A stretch of DNA of 64,000 bases from Lentisalinibacter sp035655155 (GTDB lineage Bacteria; Pseudomonadota; Gammaproteobacteria; Steroidobacterales; Woeseiaceae): contig DASRVH010000005.1 of the NCBI GenBank assembly GCA_035655155.1, positions 1-64,000 on the forward strand. Direction: 5' to 3'. The notes beneath the pieces are model-generated. The model was given only the letters and a program-made list of their open reading frames with translations, was not told where the DNA came from and ran no database searches. Numbering within the stretch: the stretch's first letter is position 1; each line of letters opens with the position of its first letter. The position numbers and the translations under genes were made by a program. Of this stretch, positions 1 through 8,123 are shown piece after piece.

Positions 1-798
1 CAGATTGATGCGGAAGGCGCGCAGCATCTCCCCGGTGACGTCGTCGCTGGAGCCGGCCGGCACCAGCGACGCTCCCGGCGGCAGGGCGGCGTCCACCCGT
101 TCGGCGACGTCGTCGGCAGCGTCCCCGGTCAGGGCCAGCTCGATGCGGCTCAGTTCGCCCACCCGGCCGAGCACCTCCTGGGCGGTGCTGATGTCGGCAA
201 TGACGGGCCCCGACGCCCCGGAGCCGCGGCCGGCCTCCAGCACCACGACGCCGCGCACGCGCAGCCTGTGGGCGGCGTCCCTGGCAGTGACGGTGAATTC
301 GTCGCCGGCGGCGAGCCCGAGGCCCGCGGCGAACGCCTCCGGCAGCAGGACCGCGCCCGGCTCGGCGATCAGCGGCCGGATGTCCAGGCCGCCGCCGTCG
401 GCCTGGCGCCGGCCCCCGCGCTGGACCAGCTGCAGGGCATCGTCGAAGGCGAGCTCCGCGACCGGATCGACGCCCAGCAGGCGCACCGAGCGGTCGCCGT
501 GGCCCGGCAGGAGCACCCGGCCCTCCACCACCGGCGCGGCCAGATCGAGGCCGAGTTCCGTCTTGATCCGGGTGTAGACGGCCTCGTCCAGCGCGCCGCC
601 CGCCGCCTCAATGTAATGGCTGGCCCGGTTCGACGTGAGTTCCCGGGAGAGCTCGAACGCCCGCAGCGAGGCGGCGTTGGCGAGGTCGATGGCCACCACC
701 ACCGCGACGCCCAGCGCGATGCCGGCGACGGCGAGCGCCAGCTGGCCGGGGTGGCGCAGGTAGAAGCGGATGGCGGACTGGCGCCGGAGGCTGGTCAC
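1..798 (-). CDS. FtsX-like ABC transporter permease, cut by window edge
   Basis: Reading from a GTG at 798, the protein opens TSLRRQSAIRFYLRHPGQLA followed by one hydrophobic segment (LALAVAGIALGVAVVVAIDL), then a long soluble periplasmic-type domain that runs off the window after 266 codons. One N-terminal membrane helix followed by a large extracytoplasmic domain is the usual start of FtsX/MacB-type permeases. The GTG overlaps the stop of the preceding ATPase gene by 4 bases (GTGA), so the two are translationally coupled and almost certainly form one transporter. The substrate cannot be told; LolCDE-like lipoprotein or peptide/lipid export systems are the closest models. The C-terminal membrane segments lie outside the window. 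Confidence 0.82.
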   Translation of the reverse strand, partial: MTSLRRQSAIRFYLRHPGQLALAVAGIALGVAVVVAIDLANAASLRAFELSRELTSNRASHYIEAAGGALDEAVYTRIKTELGLDLAAPVVEGRVLLPGHGDRSVRLLGVDPVAELAFDDALQLVQRGGRRQADGGGLDIRPLIAEPGAVLLPEAFAAGLGLAAGDEFTVTARDAAHRLRVRGVVVLEAGRGSGASGPVIADISTAQEVLGRVGELSRIELALTGDAADDVAERVDAALPPGASLVPAGSSDDVTGEMLRAFRINL

Positions 799-1475
799 CG
801 GGGCTCCAGGCCGCCCTCGCGCACCTCGTAGACCTCGTCGGCGTAGCCGATGACCTCGGTGCTGTGGGTGGCCATGATCAGCGTCGTGCCCTGGCGCCGG
901 CAGGCATCGTCCAGCAGCTCCACCACCTGCTGCGCCGTGGTCAGGTCGAGATTGCCGGTGGGCTCGTCCGCCAGCACGATGGCGGGCTCGTGGATCAGCG
1001 CCCGGGCGATGGCCACCCGCTGCTGCTCGCCGCCGGACAGCTCCTCCGGGAAGCGGTCGCGGAAGCCGGCCATGCCCACGCCGGCCAGCGCGGCTTCCGC
1101 GCGCTCCCGGCCCTCTGCTGCCGGCACGTCGAGCAGCTCCAGCGGCAGGCGGACGTTCTCGCCCGCCGTCAGGGTCGGCAGCAGATTGAAGAACTGGAAC
1201 ACGAAGCCGAGATGGCGGCGGCGGAACAGCGTGCGCTCCCGGTCCGCCACGTCGCTCACGGGCTGGTCGCCGATATGGATGTGGCCGGCGCTGGGTTCGT
1301 CGAAACCGGCGATCAGGTTCAGCAGCGTGGACTTGCCCGAGCCGCTGCGTCCCAGCAGCGCCACGAAGCGGCCGCTTTCGAATTCGGCGCTGATGCCGTC
1401 GAGCACGGTCTGGCGGTGTTCGCCGGAGCGGTAGTGCTTGCTGACCTGTTCGAGGGCGATGCGCATGGCGCGCAT
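795..1475 (-). CDS. ABC transporter ATP-binding protein, LolD/MacB type
   Basis: A 226-residue nucleotide-binding subunit of normal length for this family. Walker A is GRSGSGKST (about residues 42-50), the Q-loop Gln is near 94, the signature LSGGEQQR is at about 146-153, Walker B IVLADEP at about 166-172 followed by TGNLD, and the switch His is in ATHS near 204. Every catalytic element is intact. It couples ATP hydrolysis to the FtsX-like permease that starts inside its stop codon. A second in-frame ATG three codons in (MRIALEQ) could equally be the start. LolD- and MacB-like ATPases cannot be separated from sequence alone. Confidence 0.93.
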   Translation of the reverse strand: MRAMRIALEQVSKHYRSGEHRQTVLDGISAEFESGRFVALLGRSGSGKSTLLNLIAGFDEPSAGHIHIGDQPVSDVADRERTLFRRRHLGFVFQFFNLLPTLTAGENVRLPLELLDVPAAEGRERAEAALAGVGMAGFRDRFPEELSGGEQQRVAIARALIHEPAIVLADEPTGNLDLTTAQQVVELLDDACRRQGTTLIMATHSTEVIGYADEVYEVREGGLEPR

Positions 1476-1546
1476 TGTTCCACAGCTCGCCTCCGCTGTG
1501 GCGCCCGGGGTGCGGGCTGTTCAGCCGCTGCGCAGAAAACCGGACG

Positions 1547-1585
1547 AAAAAAAGCCCGGGCACCGCGGGGTCGCAGTGCCCGGGC
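1547..1585 (-). terminator. Rho-independent terminator after the hydroxylase gene
   Basis: A perfect 10-bp stem (GCCCGGGCAC at 1554-1563 with GTGCCCGGGC at 1576-1585) is followed, on the minus strand, by a run of seven T (the A-run at 1547-1553). It lies about 30 bases beyond the stop of the desaturase-family gene. Confidence 0.85.
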
Positions 1586-1613
1586 AAAGGCCCCCAGGCG
1601 GGGCGGGATGGAT

Positions 1614-2399
1614 TCACGCGGCTTCCTGCAGCGGGCGGGATTCCGGCTCCTCGGCCACGGTCGCTGCCGGCGCCTTGGAGACGTCGCGGAAACGCAGCAT
1701 GTCCAGGATGCGGGTCGATGCCCCGTTCCAGAAACCGGCTTCCACGCCTTCCACGCTGCGCGGATTACGGAACGTGCCGAACACCATGTCCCACAGCGGC
1801 AGGTTCGCGTAGTTGAACTCGTGCCGGCCGCGGGCGTGATGCACCAGGTGACTCTCCGGCCGCTGGATCAGGTAGCCGAGCCAGTGCGGCGTGCGGATGT
1901 TGGCGTGCTGGAACATCGCGTTGAAGGCGAGCCAGGTCGCGCAGATGGCACCCGCCTCGGCCGTGAGCCCCAGCAGGGGAAAGAACACCAGCGAGCTCCA
2001 CGTGGTGAAGAAGAACAGGTCGATCGGGTGCAGGTAGTTCGCCCCGAAGGCGTCCAGCTTCTCAGCGCTGTGATGCACCTGGTGTCCGGCCAGCCACAGC
2101 CAGTCGAAGCGGTGCGCCGAGCGGTGATACGTGTAATGGATCAGCTCGTAGACCAGGATGCCCGCCGCCACGCCGCCCCAGGTGCCGAGCACCGAACCGT
2201 CGAGCAGGCTCACGCCCTCGAACACGGTGCCCCAGAAGGTGGTGATGGCGATCGATCCGCCGAATACGGCGATGGTGGCGGCGAACATGCGCAGCCGGTA
2301 CCAGCGCGGTGCCTCGAACTCTCTCGCCTCGTAGACCAGATCCAGCGCCATGAAGGCGGGGACGAAGGCGAGGCCGATAATGCCCAGTATTTCGATCAT
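1614..2399 (-). CDS. Sterol desaturase / fatty acid hydroxylase superfamily protein
   Basis: A 261-residue integral membrane di-iron enzyme. The histidine clusters of the family are visible: HYTYHRSAH, HQVHHSAE and HLVHHARGRHEFN, spread over the middle and C-terminal half, with hydrophobic segments between. The family uses O2 and electrons to hydroxylate or desaturate lipids, sterols or carotenoids; the substrate is not predictable here. A purine-rich ribosome site (GAGAGAGGAAAAAGAG) precedes the ATG. Two tiny membrane-protein genes lie immediately upstream on the same strand with 13-16 base gaps, so it is probably the last gene of a three-gene unit closed by the terminator at 1547-1585. Confidence 0.9.
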   Translation of the reverse strand: MIEILGIIGLAFVPAFMALDLVYEAREFEAPRWYRLRMFAATIAVFGGSIAITTFWGTVFEGVSLLDGSVLGTWGGVAAGILVYELIHYTYHRSAHRFDWLWLAGHQVHHSAEKLDAFGANYLHPIDLFFFTTWSSLVFFPLLGLTAEAGAICATWLAFNAMFQHANIRTPHWLGYLIQRPESHLVHHARGRHEFNYANLPLWDMVFGTFRNPRSVEGVEAGFWNGASTRILDMLRFRDVSKAPAATVAEEPESRPLQEAA

Positions 2400-2415
2400 C
2401 TCTTTTTCCTCTCTC

Positions 2416-2571
2416 TCAGAGGCCTGCCACCAGTGCGACGTTCGCGCACAGGATGGCCAGGCCGTAGAACACCAGCAGCGTGATTACTGCCGGCTCCAGC
2501 TCCTCGCCCCGGCCGCCAGCGCAGCGCCGGCCGCCGGGACGGGATGGTTTCGGGTGGCGGGGCGTATCCAC
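2416..2571 (-). CDS. Small single-span membrane protein, 51 aa
   Basis: A short reading frame from a GTG at 2571: a basic, Pro/Gly-rich N-terminus (begins DTPRHPKPSRPGGRR) and a C-terminal hydrophobic segment (AVITLLVFYGLAILCANVAL) ending VAGL. An AGGAG ribosome site sits 7 bases before the GTG and overlaps the end of the gene upstream. It lies 13 bases after that gene and 16 bases before the desaturase-family gene, which argues for co-translation. I recognise no family. It could be a small subunit or regulator of the hydroxylase; the alternative is chance coding in a GC-rich leader. Confidence 0.42.
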   Translation of the reverse strand: MDTPRHPKPSRPGGRRCAGGRGEELEPAVITLLVFYGLAILCANVALVAGL

Positions 2572-2584
2572 GAACGGCTCCTGG

Positions 2585-2707
2585 TCAGCCCGCCACGCCG
2601 GCGAACTGCGCGACGCTGTAGCCGTAGGCGGTGACCAGTGCGGCGAGCACCAGCCAGCCGACGGCCCGGGATATCGCGCGTTCCTGCCATTGCTTGCGTG
2701 TCTTCAT
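2585..2707 (-). CDS. Small single-span membrane protein, 40 aa
   Basis: A 40-residue frame with a basic head (MKTRKQWQERAISRAVG) and one membrane segment (WLVLAALVTAYGYSVAQFAG). The ATG at 2707 has a strong GAGGAGGAACC ribosome site 5 bases upstream, better than those of most neighbours, and this decides the start over longer in-frame possibilities. It heads the likely three-gene unit with the 51-residue protein and the desaturase-family enzyme. The AT-rich stretch 2775-2830 upstream, shared with the divergent regulator gene, probably holds its promoter. No family is recognised. Confidence 0.55.
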   Translation of the reverse strand: MKTRKQWQERAISRAVGWLVLAALVTAYGYSVAQFAGVAG

Positions 2708-2918
2708 GACGGTTCCTCCTCGTCGCTCGTCGGCGGCAACCGCGCTGCCGACGAAGCGAATGATGGGGAGGCCGCGCACTAACTAACTGAAATAGAAGCG
2801 CTTTAATTCCGAAGAAAAACCGAAATTTGTCCGCAAGTGCGTGCGGAGATGCGCCGGGATGTGTCTCGGGCCGGCTGCCGCGGTCTAGAATTGGCGAGAA
2901 CCAGGGGAGAGAAGCAGC

Positions 2919-4796
2919 GTGATGCGCAGGCAGCCGTTCATCGTCGGCGACTGGGAGGTGTTCCCTCTCGAAGGCCGCATCGTCCGCGACGGCAGATCCG
3001 AACGCCTTCGGCCGAAGGCCATGGACGTGCTGTGCCTGCTGGCCGCGAGCCCCGGCGAGGTGGTGGAGCGCGATACCATCCTGGGCGAGGTCTGGGGGCG
3101 CACGGCGGTGACCGACGAGCCGCTCACGGCCACCATCGGCGAACTGCGGCGCGTACTCGGCGACAGTCGGAGCAATGGTCGAGGGAATGGCCGGGGCAAT
3201 TACCGCTACGTGGAAACGATTCCGAAACGGGGCTACCGGCTGGTGGCGGAAGTCTCGGAATCGGCTTCGCAGCAGGTGGCGCAGGCCGACGCCTCAGCAC
3301 CGGAGCCGGTTGCGGCCGGCCGGGGCAGGGGCGGGCGGACGTGGATGCTCGCTGCCGGTGTCCTGCTGGTGCTGGGGACGGCGGCGCTCACATTGCTGCG
3401 CTACGGCGGCGATGATGCCTCCGCGGCACCCGGCTCCATCGCCGTGCTGCCGTTTGCGGTGCAGGGCGGCGCGGAGGCGGACGTGTACTTCGGCGACGGT
3501 CTTGCCCAGGAGATCCTGACCAGACTCTCGACCATCGGCGGCCTGCGCGTGGTGGCCCGCCACTCGGCATTCGAGTTTCGCGACCGCGCCGACGACCTCG
3601 CGGCCATCAGGAACAGCCTGCAGGTGGACGCGGTGCTCGACGGCAGTATCCGTCGGGACCGGGACCGCATCCGCGTGAACGTGCAGCTGGTGGACGTGGC
3701 GAGCGGCTACAACCTGTGGGCGCAGACCTACGACCGCCGCATCGGCGACACCTTTCTGCTGCAGACGGAGATCGCGCGGGCCATCGCGAGCCAGCTGAGC
3801 GTGAAGCTGGCCGCCGGCGCGACGGTCCCGCCGGCGAAGGCGCCGGACGGAGAGGCCTATATCGCCTATCTCCACGGGCGCTACCTCTTCGAGACGGCGC
3901 GGGACGAGAACGGACTCCGAGAGGCCGTCCGCCATCTCGAGCAGGCGCTCGCCGCCGACGACAGCTTCGCGCCCACCTACGCGGTTCTCGCGGGCACCTG
4001 GATTCGTCTCGCCGACTACGGCGCGATCCCCGCCACCGAAGGCTACGGGACGGGTCGGCGGTATGCCCGCCGGGCGCTCGAACTCGCGCCGGATCTGGCG
4101 GACGCCCACGTCGTGCTGGGGTGGGCGAGCCTCTACTACGACTGGGACTGGGTGGCGGCCCGACAGAGTCTCGAACGCGCCCTGGAACTCGCCCCCGGCG
4201 ACAGCTTCGTACTGACGGCGAATGCGGCCCTGAATTTCCATCTCGGGCAGTTCGAGCAGGCGGTGGCGCTCGCCGAGATGGCCGCGGAGAGGGACCCGCT
4301 GCGGGCCAGCCCGCATTTCAATCTCGCCTATTTCCGCTACAACGCGGGCGACCTGGAGGGTGCCGAGCGTGCCCTGGATCGGGTCCAGGAGCTGGTGCCG
4401 GCGTATCCGGGTGCGGGCCTGCTGCGCGTGCAGATCGATCTCGCGCGCGGCGATCTGATGCTGGCGGAGAGCAGGGTGGAGTCGGGCCCGATCCTCGGCC
4501 CGATGGCACGCGTGCTCGTCGCCGCTGCGAGCGGCGACGGCGAGACGGCGCGCACGGAGCTTGCCGGCCTGGAGCAGCAGTATGCCGACACGGCCGCGTA
4601 TCAGATTGCCGAACTACACGCCTTTCTCGGCGATAGCGACGCCGCATTCGAGTGGCTGGAACGGGCCTGGGATCTGCGCGACCCGGGCATGACGGACCTG
4701 AAAATCGACCCGCTCCTCGAGCCGCTGAAAGGCGACCCCCGCTACGGGGAACTGCTGTCGCGCATGGGCTTCGAATCGTCCCGCGCGAGTCCGTAA
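2919..4796 (+). CDS. Transmembrane winged-helix regulator with TPR repeats (CadC/ToxR type)
   Basis: A 625-residue protein. Residues 1-110 are a Trans_reg_C winged-helix DNA-binding domain (ending RYVETIPKRGYRLVAEV), followed by a linker, one membrane helix near 141-160 (WMLAAGVLLVLGTAALTLL), a TolB-like N-terminal segment starting IAVLPFAVQGG and containing GDGLAQEILTRLS, and TPR repeats through the C-terminal half. The family senses envelope or metabolic cues in the periplasm and regulates transcription from the membrane. AGGGGAGA lies 8 bases before the GTG start; an ATG three bases later is equally possible. Its last 55 bases overlap the 3' end of the convergent FrhB-like gene. Targets are unknown; the divergent small-protein/hydroxylase unit is a natural candidate. 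Confidence 0.9.
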   Translation: MMRRQPFIVGDWEVFPLEGRIVRDGRSERLRPKAMDVLCLLAASPGEVVERDTILGEVWGRTAVTDEPLTATIGELRRVLGDSRSNGRGNGRGNYRYVETIPKRGYRLVAEVSESASQQVAQADASAPEPVAAGRGRGGRTWMLAAGVLLVLGTAALTLLRYGGDDASAAPGSIAVLPFAVQGGAEADVYFGDGLAQEILTRLSTIGGLRVVARHSAFEFRDRADDLAAIRNSLQVDAVLDGSIRRDRDRIRVNVQLVDVASGYNLWAQTYDRRIGDTFLLQTEIARAIASQLSVKLAAGATVPPAKAPDGEAYIAYLHGRYLFETARDENGLREAVRHLEQALAADDSFAPTYAVLAGTWIRLADYGAIPATEGYGTGRRYARRALELAPDLADAHVVLGWASLYYDWDWVAARQSLERALELAPGDSFVLTANAALNFHLGQFEQAVALAEMAAERDPLRASPHFNLAYFRYNAGDLEGAERALDRVQELVPAYPGAGLLRVQIDLARGDLMLAESRVESGPILGPMARVLVAAASGDGETARTELAGLEQQYADTAAYQIAELHAFLGDSDAAFEWLERAWDLRDPGMTDLKIDPLLEPLKGDPRYGELLSRMGFESSRASP

Positions 4797-5932
4797 GGCG
4801 CGACCAGCTTCCACACGTGCGCCGGCACCATGTGACGCATGCGCCGCGGTGCCTGGCGGGCCAGGTGCAGCACCGTCTCCACCGCCTTCATCTCCACCCG
4901 GGCGCGGGCGAACTCCAGACCCCGCGGGCCGATGCGCGGCATGAGCCAGCCGACCAGCGGACGCAGCCAGTCCGGCATGCCCCGCACGGGGAGACCGCCG
5001 GCAGCCCGCTCCGTGTTCTTCAGGAACCCGGCTACGTGGCTTTGCCGCTTGCCGGCGCTGCCGGGCTCGCTCGTGACGACCTCGCCGCCCAGCAGTCCCA
5101 GCAGTTCCTCGCCGCGGTGGTTGCGCACCAGCAGCCACTGCTCGCCCTCGCCGCCCATGTAGCCCACGGTGATGTCAGCCAGCACGTTCGTGTAATCCAC
5201 GCAGGTGCGGCAGGTCAGCGGGAAGAAGTCCGGCGGCAGCTGCGAGATGGGCAGTTTCAGGAACGGGATCTCGCGGCGGCGCCCGTCGGCGTAGCGCAGC
5301 TCCACGTAGTAGTCGGCGCGGAACTCCAGGTACTCGATGGTCTCCGGTTCGTCGGACAGCAGGGCCAGGAACTGGTGGAAGCGTTCGGTGGTGGTGTTGT
5401 CGGAGCAGGGCGTGCCGATCACGTACAGGCGCTCGAGACCCAGTTCCCGTTCCAGCGCTCGCAGGGCGTAGACCTGGCAGGGGATGCCGATCACCGCGAT
5501 GCGCCGGTGCCCGGCCTCGACGGCGGGTTCCAGCAACGCCAGCAGCGGCGCGTAGCCCATCCGCATGCCCCGGCAGGCGGCCATCTGCCGCGAGTCGGTG
5601 ACCAGCACGGGCACGGGCTTCCAGCGGTCTTCCGGGTCCGGCGCCATGGTGAGCACGGCGTCCACCAGCCCGTCCTCGAGCAGCCGTTCGCCGATGCGCG
5701 TGGTGATGCCGGTCCACTGGGCGCCCGCCCGCGGCTCGGCGAGCCGGGCCCGCAGCATGCGGCGGAAGGGGCCGAAGTGCAGCTCGTCGGGCCGCGCCGG
5801 GTCACGGGCGCGGCCGTGCACCTGGCGCTCCAGGCCCGGATAGTCCGGTTTTATGAACTGACAGGCGCGGCCGCAGCGCTTCGGCTCGGCCGTCCGCGAG
5901 ATGCCGCAGTCCGTGCACAGATCCCGCGGCAC
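4742..5932 (-). CDS. FrhB-type coenzyme F420 hydrogenase beta / HCAR-like Fe-S flavoprotein
   Basis: A 396-residue protein whose N-terminus has a CTDCG...C...AC cysteine pattern (about residues 6-24) expected to bind an Fe-S cluster, a middle region with VIGIPCQVYALRALE, and a second cysteine group LTCRTCVDYTN. This order matches FrhB and 7-hydroxymethyl chlorophyll a reductase-like proteins, which use FAD and Fe-S centres to pass electrons to varied substrates. The start is a GTG at 5932, 34 bases after the AbgT gene; upstream in-frame starts would lie inside that gene. F420 itself is not implied, since many bacterial members act on other substrates. Substrate unknown. Confidence 0.8.
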   Translation of the reverse strand: MPRDLCTDCGISRTAEPKRCGRACQFIKPDYPGLERQVHGRARDPARPDELHFGPFRRMLRARLAEPRAGAQWTGITTRIGERLLEDGLVDAVLTMAPDPEDRWKPVPVLVTDSRQMAACRGMRMGYAPLLALLEPAVEAGHRRIAVIGIPCQVYALRALERELGLERLYVIGTPCSDNTTTERFHQFLALLSDEPETIEYLEFRADYYVELRYADGRRREIPFLKLPISQLPPDFFPLTCRTCVDYTNVLADITVGYMGGEGEQWLLVRNHRGEELLGLLGGEVVTSEPGSAGKRQSHVAGFLKNTERAAGGLPVRGMPDWLRPLVGWLMPRIGPRGLEFARARVEMKAVETVLHLARQAPRRMRHMVPAHVWKLVAPYGLARDDSKPMRDSSSP

Positions 5933-5966
5933 CGCCTCGCCGACCGGCGGCGATGCGATGCCGGTG

Positions 5967-7535
5967 TCAGCCGGGGAGCTGATAACCCACCGAGGCCCCG
6001 GGACCCAGCGGCAGGCCCAGTCCCACCCAGATCATCGTCATCACCAGGCCGGCGATCATCAGCCAGATGGAATACGGGATCATGGAGGCCATCAGGCTGC
6101 CGATCCCGAAGTCCGGCGTCCAGCGCTGGCAGAAGGTCAGGATCAGCGGGAAGTAGACCATGAGCGGCGTGATGATATTGGTGGCGCTGTCGCCCACCCG
6201 GTAGGCCGCCGTGGTCATCTCGGCACTGACGCCCAGCAGCATCATCATCGGTATCATCACCGGCGCGAGCAGGGCCCACTTGGCGCTGGCCGAACCCACC
6301 AGCAGGTTGATGCCGCCGGCGAACAGGACCAGCAGTGCCAGCAGGACGGGCATGGGCAGGTTGGATGATTCGATGGCGCCCGCGCCCTGAACGGCAAAAA
6401 TGAGCCCGAGGTTCGACCAGTTGAACATGGCCACGAAGTGGGCGGCGGCGAAGGCCAGCACCAGGTAGTAGGCCAGGTCCGCCATCGACTCGGACATCAT
6501 CGTAACGATGTCCCGGTGGCCCTTCACCGTGCCCGCGGCGGCGCCGTAGGCCCAGCCCGCGGCGAGGAACAGGACGAAGAAGCCGGCCACCAGCGAGCGG
6601 TAGAACGGGGACAGACGCGCCGTCGGATCGGCTTCCTCGTCGATCAGCGGCGTGCCCGGCCCGACAGTGAAGAAAATCCAGAGGGCCACGACGCCGAGAA
6701 CGGCCAGCCCGGCCCATTTCAGTCCCCGGCGCTCGTCCCCGGTCAGCGGCTTGTCCTCGTGGATCGACTTGGCTGCCTCGCCCTCGGCCTTGTACGTGCC
6801 GAGGCGCGGCTCGATGATGCGGTCCGTGACGTACCAGATCACCGGCAGGTACAGCACCGTCATGGCGGCGATGAAATACCAGTTGCCCGCAATGTTGGCA
6901 TCCCACTCCGGCACGATGCTCTCGGCTGCGGCCTCGGTGATGCCGAACAGCAGCGCGTCGAGCTGACCTGGCAGCAGGTTCGCGGAGAAGCCGCCCGAGA
7001 CGCCGGCGAACGATGCCGTGATACCGGCGATGGGGTGGCGGCCGGCAGCGGCATAGAGCACCCCGGCCAGCGGGATCAGCACCACATAGGCCGCATCGGC
7101 CGCCAGGTTGCCCAGCATGGCCACCAGCGCGACCACCGGCGTCAGCAGGAAACGGGGCGCGTTCCTGACGCCGGCGTGCATGGCCGAGGCGAACAGGCCC
7201 GAGCGCTCGGCGACACCGGCGCCCAGCATCACCACCAGCACGTAGCCCAGCGGATGGAAGTGGGTGAACGTGGTCGGCATCTCCACCCACAGCCGCCGGA
7301 TGTTGTCGGCCGAGAGCAGGCTCTCCGCGGTGAGCACCAGCGGCATGCCGTCCTCTCCCTTCGCGGTGGGATGCAGCGCTGACATGTCCACCCAGGCCGC
7401 GAAGACGCTGAACAGGACCAGGCCGGCGATCAGGTACAGAAAAATGAATACCGGATCGGGCAGCCGGTTGCCCGTGCGCTCGATCCAGCCGAGTATGCCC
7501 GTATTGGTGGCGGGCGTGCCGTCCGACGGTGCCAT
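5967..7535 (-). CDS. abgT: AbgT-family transporter
   Basis: A 522-residue polytopic inner-membrane protein, the length usual for AbgT/MtrF. Hallmarks are the opening segment around LDWIERTGNRLPDPVFIFL (here ILGWIERTGNRLPDPVFIF), the NLAADAAYVVLIPLA stretch, the SGGFSANLLPGQLDALLFGIT motif, and VGDSATNIITPLMVYFPLIL near the C-terminus. The family moves p-aminobenzoyl-glutamate inward (E. coli AbgT) or exports sulfonamides and antimetabolites (MtrF); direction is not decidable here. An M20 amidohydrolase of the kind that cleaves such substrates occurs at 59.2-60.4 kb but is not linked. It probably shares a transcript with the FrhB-like gene 34 bases downstream. Confidence 0.92.
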   Translation of the reverse strand: MAPSDGTPATNTGILGWIERTGNRLPDPVFIFLYLIAGLVLFSVFAAWVDMSALHPTAKGEDGMPLVLTAESLLSADNIRRLWVEMPTTFTHFHPLGYVLVVMLGAGVAERSGLFASAMHAGVRNAPRFLLTPVVALVAMLGNLAADAAYVVLIPLAGVLYAAAGRHPIAGITASFAGVSGGFSANLLPGQLDALLFGITEAAAESIVPEWDANIAGNWYFIAAMTVLYLPVIWYVTDRIIEPRLGTYKAEGEAAKSIHEDKPLTGDERRGLKWAGLAVLGVVALWIFFTVGPGTPLIDEEADPTARLSPFYRSLVAGFFVLFLAAGWAYGAAAGTVKGHRDIVTMMSESMADLAYYLVLAFAAAHFVAMFNWSNLGLIFAVQGAGAIESSNLPMPVLLALLVLFAGGINLLVGSASAKWALLAPVMIPMMMLLGVSAEMTTAAYRVGDSATNIITPLMVYFPLILTFCQRWTPDFGIGSLMASMIPYSIWLMIAGLVMTMIWVGLGLPLGPGASVGYQLPG

Positions 7536-7681
7536 GCTCGCTCCCTCGCTCTATGGAAAAATTCCCGGCAGCATAGGCCAAGGGCCGGGCGAGGGCAAAA
7601 GCGCGACGGCCCGCCGCGGCGCACCCGGAGAGGGGACTGTGGTAGTTTCTGACCTGTCAACGACAGGGGAGGAAGCCAGCC

Positions 7682-8116
7682 ATGGCGCAGGTCAGCGATA
7701 TCCTGAAGTCGAAGGGCGGCGAGCTGTGGTCGGTGTCGCCGCAGGCGACCGTTCTGGAGAGCCTCGAGACGATGGCGGCGAAGGACGTCGGCGCCGTCGT
7801 CGTGCTGGACGACGGCCGCCTCGCCGGCATCTTCACCGAGCGTGACTACGCCAGGAAGGTGGTGCTGGCCGGCCGCTCCTCGCGGGAATTGCCGGTCAGC
7901 GAGATCATGACCACGGAGGTGGTGTGTGTGGCGCCGGAGCGCTCCGTGGACGAGTGCCTGGCGCTGATGACCGACAAGCGCATCCGTCACCTGCCGGTGC
8001 GCGACGCCAGCGGCGTCGTGGGCCTGGTCTCGATCGGCGACCTGGTGAAGACGAAGATCGCGGACCAGGAGCACACCATCGAGCAGCTGCAGAGCTATAT
8101 CGCCGGGCAGTTCTGA
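7682..8116 (+). CDS. CBS-domain protein (tandem pair)
   Basis: A 144-residue protein made almost wholly of two CBS motifs: the first around AKDVGAVVVLDDGRLAGIFTERDYARKV, the second around TDKRIRHLPVRDASGVVGLVSIGDLVK. Such stand-alone Bateman modules bind adenine nucleotides and act as energy sensors or unknown regulatory subunits. GGAGGAAGCCAGCC supplies a ribosome site ahead of the ATG. The amidase gene starts 7 bases after its stop, so the two are probably co-transcribed, but a functional link is only suggested by position. Confidence 0.9.
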   Translation: MAQVSDILKSKGGELWSVSPQATVLESLETMAAKDVGAVVVLDDGRLAGIFTERDYARKVVLAGRSSRELPVSEIMTTEVVCVAPERSVDECLALMTDKRIRHLPVRDASGVVGLVSIGDLVKTKIADQEHTIEQLQSYIAGQF

Positions 8117-8123
8117 GCCGGCC

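Noticed and set aside
864..2483. 539-codon open frame on the plus strand
   Set aside because: It lies antisense to the ABC ATPase and hydroxylase, whose motifs are complete; composition is Arg/Gln/His-rich as expected of a GC-rich shadow frame.
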